NCBI GenBank assembly: GCA_016165875.1
Contig: JABBOT010000080.1
Coordinates: 41,291,477 to 41,355,476, forward strand
Direction of reading: 5' to 3'
Source: Acanthopleura granulata
Taxonomy: Eukaryota > Mollusca > Polyplacophora > Chitonida > Chitonidae
DNA length: 64,000 nt
Shown piece after piece: positions 30,201 to 42,200 of this stretch (position 1 is its first letter; each line of letters begins with the position of its first letter). The notes under the pieces are model-generated. The model was not told the DNA's origin, did no database searches, and saw only the letters and a list, made by a program, of their open reading frames with translations. Both the position numbers and the translations under genes were made by a program.

Positions 30201-33200
30201 TACTAAACCATTCCCAGCAGCAAGTAACACCCATAAATGAATAAAACAAGAAAAGCAGTCATTTTTCCAGAAGGGTTGATGTTTTTTTCATGATGCCGTG
30301 GTGTAATAAAACATGTTGTTGTTGCAGATGGCTGTAACAAGGTGAGATGTGACTTCTACTCCGTCTGTGAGAGTGATGGAAAACAGGCCCGCTGTGTCTG
30401 CCCCTCACAGTGTGTTCAGGTAAGTCTCTCATAGTTGCCTCCCCTGAACGTATTCTTCACATGGAACATTCCTGAACCATGCACTAATTCTCAAACCGTT
30501 TCATATACATGTATTTATTGCTTGAAGGTTCTCTATATAATATCAAAGTGCAAATGAAATTTGCTGAAATCTTGATGAGTTTTGAGTACTTGGAATGAAA
30601 TTTGCATAAACATTAAGCTTGCTGATATTTGATTTCATATGTTTTTTCCTAATGCTTTCTTGGAACTTTTAGCGTCAGCGCAAGGTAGTCTATCCAATAT
30701 GTATGAGTGGTTTTGTGTGTGGTATAGTGTGTCGTGTGGTATTGTCACCTGTCCAGTCTCCTTCATATTATTACATTTAGTCCAGTTTCCTTCGTGTTAT
30801 TACATTCTGTCCACCATCCTTCACATTGTTACATTCTGTCCACTCTCCTTCATATTATCACATTTTGTCCACTTTCCTTCACGTTATTATATTCTGTCCT
30901 CTCTCCTTCACATTATTACATTTGTTCACTCTCCTGCACATTATTACATTTTGTCCACTCTCCTTCACATTATTACATTTTGTCCACTCGCCATCACATT
31001 ATTACATTTTGTCCACTCGCCATCACATTATAACATTCTGTCCACTCTCCTTCACATTATTACATTTTGTCCACCTATTCAGATTTTCACATATCAGTGT
31101 GCTCTTGTCTACTGCCAATAAGGTGTGCACATCTGTAAATCAGATATGGGTAAGTTTGTCAGTATAACATGACAAAAGTTTACCATAGGCACTCATGTTT
31201 CTTCAGTGCATAAAACTGCATGCCATTGTGTGTGTAAAATATTTTTGATTTAGGTGTAAAACAACAATGATATAAGTCATAGGATGTGCATTAGGCTTCA
31301 AAGGCATTACGTTGTTCTGCCAAGGTTAAATCTTCATGGTAACTCATGTTGGTTTATTTCCTTCTCACATTTACTCAACGTCTCAAATCACATTTGTATT
31401 TTTTGTTTGTTGTGGATTTGCATGCAGTTATTTCTGTTACTTTACCTTGTAAATGTACATTCATGTGTTGATGCTGTTTAAATGATTATATAACTCGCTG
31501 TAACTAATAAGTAAAGTTAGATAAATCATGGTAAGTCATTGGTCAAGTTTAGATTTTAGAAAAAACACAGTAACATTATTTTGCATTTTTTTTCTGTTTT
31601 TTTTTTTGTATTCGAAAGGTTGTTTGTGAATACTGAATTATACCAGTGTTTGTGGCCTCTGTTCTTGTATATCATGTAACCAAGGCCCAGAAGATCCTTT
31701 ATTAATCAGTACTTCATGTGAACAAGCCACAGGTTTTAAGGGATTAGACTGAATTCCAACACATCAGTAAAATCTGTACGACAAAATATTTTTGTTTTAC
31801 ATGAGGCTGCAAAAAACAATGGACACCTACTTTTTAGCTGCAGTTTTTTACAGCATATATGCAGTGATTGAAGCTTTTAATTTTAATTACTTCAGGTTTT
31901 CGCATACTGCATGATACATATATATTTAATATTGGTAGCTTTGATATTATCTCAGACTGTGTACATTATTATTGGTAGTTTTGATATTATCTCAGACTGT
32001 ACACTATTACTGGTAGTTTTGATATTATCTCAGACTGTGTACACTATTATTGGTAGTTTTGATATTATCTCAGACTGTGTACACTATTATTGGTAGCTTT
32101 GATATTATCTCAGACTGTGTACACTATTATTGGTAGCTTTGATATTATCTCAGACTGTACACTATTATTGGTAGTTTTGATAGACTGTGTACACTATTAT
32201 TGGTAGCTTTGATATTATCTCAGACTGTGTACACTATTATTCGATTCTATATTCTACGTATGTATAGTACGTACATCTACATGCTATTTTCTGTTTGTGG
32301 ATATCTAGGTGGAGGCCAAGGTTTGTGGTACAGATGGAGTGACCTATCAGAACGAATGTGAGCTGAAAGTTGCAGCATGCACCAAGAAACAGCTCATCAC
32401 CATTGTGTCCGTGGGCGAATGTGGTATGTGTTATTGCTAGGCAACCACCAGTCGGGGGGGCAGTAGAACCTTAAGATCTCACAAGGGATGTGATGATACA
32501 ATTAGAATGTTATTATTTATCTCACCTGCAGAATTCAAAGAGTTGAAAATGTTCAGGATTTATCCAGAATTCTGGAAAATGAAGAAGAGATCACGTGTAG
32601 GTTTATTCGCACAGTTTTACCTTCGTTAAATACCACTTGTCTTTCACCTTAATAGCCTGTGAGTTGATGCGCATATGTCACACATGCATAAAATTCATCA
32701 GTAACTTGGCATAATGGTTCATCCAGGTATCACACCGGTAAAACATCACTGCTTTTGTCAGGTAAAACTTCTTGAGTACAGCTTTAAGCAAAAAACTGTT
32801 TACGTCTGCAGATCTTTGTAACAAGGTGAAGTGTAAGTTTGGTGCCAAGTGCGAGAACGGCTTGTGTGTGTGCCCCATGACGTGCCCTTCGACCTACGAC
32901 CCCGTATGTGCCAGTGATGAGCAAACGTACAAGAACGAGTGTGAGATGAGAATGGTGGCCTGCTCACAGAGTGTCGAACTCGACGCCATTTTCAACCGGG
33001 AGTGTGACACGTATGAAATGTCAGGCAGTAAGTTCTCAGAATGATCCGGTTATGTTTTGTTAAAAGGAAAATATCACATAATAGACAAATCACATAAAAT
33101 ATCCAACTTAAGATAGATATGCATATATAGCATTCATGTGGACTAACATTAACTACCGGTGAGTTACAAAACAGTTTATAAGTACCAGTAAATGTAAATG

Positions 33201-36200
33201 TCTTAAAAACCTTTAAAAGCTGTTAATTTGTTATGACTAAATTGAATTAATGGGTTCAAGCAAGATAGAGATCAGTGATTTGAATAAGGACCTGATATTT
33301 GTATTTAGAATAGGTTTTTTGTAGTTGCGCTTTTTTTGTTAATATAAAAAGCTTAGTTCTACAGTTAATCTACAGTGCTTTCAAATAGGCTTATATTTGA
33401 TATATACTGATGGGCTTATAGGTGGCTCTGGAGATGAGGTGTGTGATGAGACGACCTGTAAGTTTGGGGGCACATGCGCGCTGACATCAGACAGCGAACA
33501 TGGCTGCACCTGTAACTTCAACTGTGAAGCTGTGAGGTAAGGCTTTCGTTTGTACCAGTATATATACTATTGTTTTCTCTGTGATATATGGCTAGTTGAA
33601 CACCTGTGTTGTAAGGCAGTTGCTAATGGCTAAGTGCTAATCTTGGCACTCAGGATTTTTCTGAAAGAATGCACCAAAGAGTATGTCTGTATTGAATTTG
33701 ACCTGGTGCAAGGAGACATCATCATTATTTGACAGAAAGGTGCCTCCGTGACCGATGGTTTAGCGTATCATGGCCGCACGATTCAGGAGCCTCTCCTCTG
33801 CTGGCTTCCTCTCTGGCCGAATGTGGGAGGGTGTGCAAGCATCTTGGGGATGGTCGTGGGTTTCCCCCGGGCTCTGCCAGGTTTCCTCCCACCATAATGC
33901 AGGCCTCCGTCTAAAGAGTGAAATATTCTTGAGCACGGCATAAAACTCCAATCAGATAAGTAAGTAAATAAATAAATCAGAGAAATGATAACAAAGCTGA
34001 CTGTAAACCTCAGACAAACAAGTAAATAAACAAAGAAAGTTTATTGTTTATGCTTTAATATCGAGAAAAGATCAATAAAGAAACTGGCTCCCTGGAACCA
34101 TCCAGCCCTTGACCAATGAGGATGCTTATCTCACTGCTTTAGCTGCGACTTTTGAGTCAGGAAGTTTGTGAGATAGTTGCCATTGGTCCATGGTTTACTC
34201 CAGGGACTCCCCTAAAACATCAATCGGTGAAGCAATCAGTCAGTCCATTGGTCATCTAGGACTCTTCATCCTGATATAACTGAAAAAATCTTGAGTGCGA
34301 CCAATAACCAAGCACACATACATATACTAATCAGTCCATTAGTGCATAGATCTTGCCATTAAGCAAATGGCTGGACTATTTGTGCATGGAATCTTGCCAT
34401 TAAGCCATTGGCTGGACAATCCAGGCATGGTTGCCTTATAACCTTTACTTTAGAAAGTTCACTACAGGTTTGGTTCTTGTCTTTCAGAGAGGTAGTGTGT
34501 GGCTCTGATGGCAGTACTTACGGCAATGAATGTCTCATGAGGGAGGAGTCATGCAGGAGGCAAGAAGAGATTACCAAGCAAGCTCTGGAAAACTGCGGTA
34601 TGGCAAAAAAGCCATGTAGCACATACATAATGCAAGCGCTGAATGGTGGGCTGTATGCAAATAAACATATTAAATAGCCATGACCTTTCAGACAAAATGG
34701 AGGTTTTGCTCAGTACACTTTTTTACTAGAGACCTGAGCCTGATACCATTTAAGCCATCAGAAGCGTGTAATGTTAGTTGTTGTGAGAAGGTATAGGTTA
34801 GCACGCTCCTCCATGTTTCACTTGCAGATGACCCTCTTCAATAGTGCACAATTAGGACTGCTTACAGTTGTATTGTTTTTAAATCAACATGTTTAGATTT
34901 CTGATGTGCCACTTATGAGTGAATCATGAGATTTTTTTTTACCTCATACACTTCCATGTAGTTAACTGTAACACCATCAGATTTGGTCGTAAGTGATGCA
35001 GTTCTAAGATATATGCAGCACCATATTTGCTGTTTCTTCTTTAAAAAAGATTCATGGCTTCTGAATGAACACTGTGAACCTTGTCTTATTAGTAATGACT
35101 GTTTTCATCCATGGAACATGCCCTCCATGAGAAAAAAAAAAGAAAACAAAAACACGCTGGTTTGGATAATGCGTTTTGATTGATTTACAGACATTGAGGA
35201 AGAAGCCTGTGATGGTAAAGAGCCCCTGGTTAATCCAATGACAAGTCAGGAGTATGACTGTGATTTCCAGCACGACGTCTGCCCCGCCCACAGTTACTGT
35301 CACAAAGGACAGTCGTTTGCCAAGTGTTGCCCTGAAGGTAGGTGTATACAACAGACCAATCCTATTTGAGCACAAGAAAATTTTTTAACCTTGAATTAAA
35401 CTTGCTTGGCTGAGATTTAAAAAGAGTAAATAACTTCAAATCTGTTGACATTGATAGGATATAAAAATGTACAACAAAGTGTAGTTTATAAATAAATGTA
35501 TATGAAAATATTTAACAGTTTTTGAGAAAAAAAAAGAGCACTCTGGTGAAATAATCATTTAGTATAATTTTTGACTTGAAATAAAACCATTTCATGGATA
35601 ACTAACATGGTTTTCGATGCAGTTTTTAAACATATTGCATCTACATATGCATTAACATAACAATGCTGTGATATTTGCTCTCTGTCAGATCAAACCAAGA
35701 GTTGTTGGGACACGCCCTATGGGTGTTGCCCGGATGGCAAGACTGTCTCCCCTGGGGCATATCATGCTGGATGCCCAAGTAAGTTAAACACGTCCTATTT
35801 GACAGTGGTAATTCTTGTGAAAATGGTTCCACAAATTAGTCCAAGGAAAGGAACTGTTATGAACTGAGAAGTACGTCGTCTCTTGAAATTTAAAAAAAAA
35901 GGAAAATGTTTATTAATACTTGTGTAAACTTTGATTTGTATTAGACATAAAACTTTCACCCAAAAAGTGTAGTCTTTTTATTCATAGACCTGTCAAAAGG
36001 TATTATTTTGCTGATGCTGACATTTTTGATAGTAGAATATTATCCTACCTTCTATTACCTCATAACAACTTTCTAAGATCAGTAAACTCTTAACGTAAGG
36101 AAAAAGAGGAGCTTATTCATGGGCGAAATTTTGGATTTTTAACTGTTGAAAACTGGTTCACTTATTGAAAGTACTTAAAAATGTATCAACTTTGATCAGA

Positions 36201-39200
36201 GCACTAACCAGCATGATGGGCAACTAAACAGTTTTGAAATTGCATTCATGAACACAAAAATAAAGGCGAAGAAAGTTTTCGTTGTTCTGATAATGTCATT
36301 CTTCTTTTCCCCACACCCAGGTTACTGTCAGTGTAACCCCCTGGGGTCATTCAGCACGACCTGTGACTCCAAGTCCCGACAGTGTACGTGTAAGCCAGGG
36401 GTGGGTGGACTTCGGTGTGACCGCTGTGAGCCTGGTTACTGGGGACTGCCCAGGATCAACGAAGGAAACATTGGATGTATACGTGAGTATTTGGTGAAAG
36501 TACTCAATATCTCTACTCATTATAAGCAAGATAGAATATCTGTACTCAACAAACAATATGAAATATCTGTACTCATCATACAACACAGAATAATATGTTC
36601 TCAACAAGAAGATAGAATATCTGTATTCAGGAAACAGTATTGACTTCTAGGTAAAGAGGATGTGTAATCCTGCTTGGAAGAGATGGCTTATTCCATAGGA
36701 AGGAGAGATCTGATATCAGCTCTGCAGAGTTCTTATAAGGATTAGAAAAAAATAAGAATATTCGCACTGTGATGTATCTATCCCGTGAGGATGAGATTGA
36801 GTGTAATGTTGTATTATAATTCATATGAAGTGCTTTGCTGCAGGTATTCAGAAATGCCATAAGTCTGTAAGTTTCAAGAAGTTATGAAATGGAAATATTA
36901 ATCATGGTAGGTGGTATTACTTGCTCATGGTGAGCACTGTTTCAGATATGCTTTAAGAGTTATCTACCTTGCCTTGTTTCTCTCCAGCATGTGGCTGTAA
37001 CATTCACGGCTCAGTGCGCGATGACTGCGAGCAGATGACAGGCCGCTGCATGTGCAAGCCTGGCTACACCGGCATGAAGTGTAACATCTGCCCAAACGGA
37101 AGCCTACTCGGACCATTCGGATGTGATAATAGTACGATTAGCCATTTCAATTGGGGAATTTGATGTTGGAGTTTGTGGGGTTTTTTTCTTATCGTTAGGG
37201 TTGAGATTTGCATGCTTAAGATATGGGTATTTTAGCCCAGTGAAATAAGGACCTTTTTTGATAAAACACTGGGGTTTCTCAAGCCAGGAAGCAAAGCTTA
37301 CTGCTCTTGCGTAATTGAAATATAATTCTGTAAGATGTACAGTCATGTCAGATGAATTCCACACCTGGGCATTTATCAAATTATTGGTCAATAAACATGT
37401 ATTTAAGGAAATGGGCTTTCCTGTGTTTTCACTCCGTGATTGATTTATCACTTTTTTTCTCTTTTGGACAATAGCTGTAATTTAGCAGGTTCATGCATTC
37501 CACTATTTTTAGCAGGAATAAAATGATATACGTAATAAGCTTAATGGTAAAAGGTGTATTTATTACAAATGGCACAATTGCAGGAGAGAAAGTGTGACAC
37601 TTGTCCTTGGTGGAATGGCAAGAAGATGTCAAATGAAAATTGTTGTATATGCAGCAGATTGTGAATGATTTTAAAGGAATTTAGGCTCGGGTGGACGGCC
37701 AAGAATTTGTTTTAAGCATTGTATGTATGTAGTTTTAAGCTGGATAGTCAGTGATGTAGCTTAATCCAATTAATGGAAATTGCAGATGGTCGTGACACTC
37801 CGGTGAAATGTTGGGAGCTCTCCTGTCAGTTTGGTTCTGTGTGTGAGGAGACAGAGGGCGTGGCACAGTGTATTTGTAAGGGCACCTGTCCATTCAATGA
37901 GCGACCCTTGTTAGTCTGTGGGACAAACGGACAGACGTATGGCTCTGAGTGTCAGCTAAAACTGTTTGCATGTCGTCTGAAGCAAGACATTAAAGTAGCC
38001 TACGGCGGACCATGCAGTGGTTTGTACCTTTGTTCTACATAATGATCTGCTGAACTAGCTAACTTTTATTAGGATTGCAGTATTCCAGTTGATTACACTC
38101 ATTAGATTTAAGATTTTGTAACAAGCATGCTTTTAGTTACGCACAAGTTACCTTGGAAATCAAAACATGTGTTAAGATCAAGAGGATTGCACAGCATTAG
38201 AAAATGGAAATATGCATGTGTATGGAATAGTGTAAAAAAAACAAGAAAAACACCATTATTTTTATTTCCCAAAAAAAACAAATGCCATAGAAGATTGTAC
38301 CTCTATTGTAGAAGTTGATTAAACCCTTTACGCTGTATGCCATCATTGAATTCAGGTTTGCATTCTTCTGTTAAAAATTAATCTTTGATTTCCAGGAACC
38401 ACCACTTCTGCCGTGACAACCTTAGCTCCTCCCACCACAAAGTTACGCAACACCAAGTTTGTGGCACGATTAACCAATGAAGATTATGGACGATTCCTGA
38501 CTAAGCCAACTGTCCGATCACCTGCTAGACCCAGAGGTACTTGTCGGATTTTATTTTTTTTCACCAATAGTTACGTACGCAAAAGCTTACTTCATTTTAT
38601 TATCGAATGCATACAAAGGTGGCTATTATTACCATGTACATGTAACTCTTTAACATGGCAGTTGGAGTAAAAGTACAGTCTGGAGTTGTTTTGTGGAACA
38701 GAGACCAGGTGTATTTGTCCTGCAGGCCTCAAGCAATGCAGCTCTACCAATATGTCGGCTTTAGTTTCGGCTAACTGCGAGAAGATAACCAAAATGTTGT
38801 GGAAAGGGACTTTGTGCCCCAATCAAACAACCAACCTTTGAACATCAGCAGTTGGAGTTTTCATTCAGTCGTCTGCTGTCGTTCCTCATGCTGGCTACTG
38901 ACTGCTTATGGGCTGCCTACTGGCTACCTACTGGCTACCTACTGTATCGCCTAACACTTCTGTACATGCATGTGGACTTCTTGACATGGACATGTTTCAT
39001 TCCTGGTAACTTCATTCCCTGTCCATCTGTTTAACTACCACCTTATGGCACCTTCTCCTGACACTTCACTGACTTTCCATAAATCTCTGTATTTTTTGAC
39101 ATTTGCATTGACCTTGTATTTGTACTCTCTTACCTAATAATTTATTAATTCCTGCTGTTTCTCCCTAACATTTATGTCTTGTATGCCTGCGTCCATAGCT

Positions 39201-42200
39201 TGTGTACTAATACCTGTCTCTCTCCCATCGTTACCTGTCAGGGAGGATAGATGGGCGGTGCCCCGAATCTGGTGACTGTAACATACCACACTCCCGCTGT
39301 CATCAGGGCGTCTGTAAATGTCTCAACGGCTTCATACCAACCCTAGATAACACTATGTGCTCAGGTAATGAGTAGGATATTAACACTCTGTGCTCAGCTA
39401 ATGAAAAGGATAACACTAGGCTCTCAGGCAATGAAAAGGATAACACTAGGTGCTCAGGTAATGAACAGGATAACACTCTGTGTTCAGGTAATGAAAAGGA
39501 TAACACTCTGTGTTCAGGGAAAGAAAAGGATAACACTCTGTGCTCAGGCAATGAAAAGGATAACACTAGGTGCTCAGGCAATGAAAAGGATAACACTCCG
39601 TGTTCAGGGAAAGAAAAGGATAACACTCTGTGTTCAGGGAAAGAAAAGGATAACACTCTGTGCTCAGGTAATGAAAAGGATAACACTAGGTGCTCAGGCA
39701 ATGAAAAGGATAACACTAGGTGCTCAGGTAATGAATTATATAACACTGTGCTCAGATAATGAAAAGGATAACACTCTGTGCTCAGGTAATGAACAGGATA
39801 ACACTAGGTTCTCAGGTAATGAAAAGGATAACACTAGGTGCTCAGGCAATGAATTATATAACACTGTGCTCAGATAATGAAAAGGTTAACACTAGGTGCT
39901 CAGGTAATGAACAGAATAACACTAGGTGCTCAGATTTGGAACAGGATAACACTCTGTGTTCAGTGAAAGAAAAGGATAACACTCTGTGCTCAGGTAATGA
40001 GAAGGATAACACTCTGTGCTCAGGTAGTGAATTGTATAACACTCCGTGCTCAGATAATGAAAAGGATAGCACTGTGCGCAGGTAATGAACAGGATAACAC
40101 TAGGTGCTCCGGTAATGAATTGTATAACACTCTGTGCTCAGGTAATGAACAGGATAACAATCTGTGCTCAGTAATGAATAGTATAACACTCGGTGCTCAG
40201 ATAATGAAAAGGATAACACTCTGTGCTCAGGTAATGAACAGGATAACACTCTGTGCTCAGGTAATGAATCGTATAACACTCTGTGCTCAGGTAATGAACA
40301 GGATAACAATCTGTGCACAGTAATGAATAGTATAACACTCGGTGCTCAGATAATGAAAAGGATAACACTCTGTGCTCAGGTAATGAACAGGATAACACTC
40401 TGTGCTCAGGTAATGAATCGTATAACACTCCGTGTTCAGGCAAGGAGTAGGGTTGAACATTGTCATGATGGTAAATCTGATAACACTGTGTTCAGATAAC
40501 GGCTGATAACACTGTAACTGCTCTTGCATTAAATAGGATAACACATTGTGTTGAGGCAGTGACTGTCATAACACCTTTTCCTGTGTTAACAGATAGGATA
40601 ACTCTGTGTTGAGGCAGTGACTGTCATAACACCTTTTGCTGTGGTAATAAATAGGGAGGTAACACATTGTGTTGAGGCAGTGACTGTCATAACACCTTTT
40701 GCTGTGGTAATAAATAGGGAGGTAACACATTGTGTTGAGGCAGTGACTGTCATAACACCTTTTGCTGTGGTAATAAATAGGGAGGTAACACATTGTGTTG
40801 AGGCAGTGACTGTCATAACACCTTTTGCTGTGGTAATGGATTGGATAACACTCTTTATTCCAGCAGTGGTGGGGATTGTGCTGTAACTCGCAACACTATT
40901 GTAGGAACAACGTATGATTCATGTAACTTATGTGTTCACTTAAATAATTCTGTTTTGTTAACTTAGTGACCTATAGTGTAAGTAAACCCTTGGCATGTTC
41001 CTTATTATCTGACTGACCTGAGTTGTCTCCCCTTTCCAGAGTTACGCCGCCCTTCCACAGCCAGCCCTCCACCAACAGATGGGGATATTTGTGACATCAA
41101 CCCATGTCAGAACGGAGGCACGTGTACTCCGGACAAGTCCCTCGGCTTTAGCTGCTTATGTCCCCTGGGTAAAGGGGGCGCTATCTGCAAGGAGGGTCAG
41201 TTACAGTCACTGGCTTAACTTCTTCAATTTATAACCTGATAGAGACCCTAAAATAGTTTTGTGGTTGTACCTACTGCCACATTTATTCTGTGTCCATTAA
41301 CTTTGTGTCATGAATCCGATTAATGGCAGCCATGTCAGGTCTTGTGATAAATCCATAATAACAGTAGTATTAATATTAGTAGACTTCAGTAACTGATACT
41401 TCTAACTCTAGGCAGCAGATTGATGCAAAGCTTTTAATCCATGCAAAATCCAAACCAGTCTTTCAAAAGTGATTTGGCAATGGTGATACCAGAGGATTAA
41501 AAAAATTTGATCACAAATGCCAGTTTTGTTGAATTTTTGTTGAATCTACTTTTAATATCAAAATGTCCAGGCCCCGAGGATCATGAACCTGTCTTATAGA
41601 CTTAAGTGAAACTTAATCTTAACTTCAAGACAGTTTCCTGCATTAAACTTGTGACTCATCTTCAGGATTTTTATTTTAATACTAATGTTTTCCTAGACCT
41701 CCATTATAAAAATGAAAATTATTATTTATGTTCAGATCTAAGTCCAGAATTAAAACCATAAGTTAAGACTATGACTGACTTAAGTTTTTCATTTTCACAA
41801 TAGCTGTATGCATTCATTACCTTTAATAACTGCTTTAATGATTGAAAATGTTGAATATTTACCTGCCTTATACATAGTTCCCGAGGCTAGCTTAGAAATA
41901 GCTGTAGCCCATTTTACCATATATTTCTTTAAATATTATGATATCATTTGTATTTCATTCAGTTTTCATTTTAATTCAACTAATGGGATCGCTGTGAGTT
42001 CAAGTCCGTACGTGGGAAGGTCTGCCAGCAACCTGCAGAGGGTTGTGGGTTTCCAGTGGACTCTGCCTGGTTTCCTCCCACCATAATGCTGCCGTCGTAT
42101 TAATGAAATATTCTTGAGTATGACGGAAAACATCAATCAAATAAATAAATAAATTAATTAATTCAACTAGTGTATTGTTTCAGTGTTTATAAATGTGTGT

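Larger units (their letters stand above)
30420..32308 (+). other. Agrin intron within Kazal 5, with two minisatellites
   Basis: This 1.9-kb intron carries the 29-bp array at 30755-31075 and the 40-bp array at 31930-32245. The second ends about 60 bp before the next acceptor. The rest is AT-rich with no recognised element. Confidence 0.7.

Noticed and set aside
30639..31167. Three overlapping ORFs rich in [14 protein letters not shown]
   Set aside because: All three frames of the 29-bp pyrimidine-rich array are open; this is not coding.
39303..40544. Many overlapping ORFs with [18 protein letters not shown] and [10 protein letters not shown] repeats
   Set aside because: All are translations of the same 30-bp array in different frames and strands.
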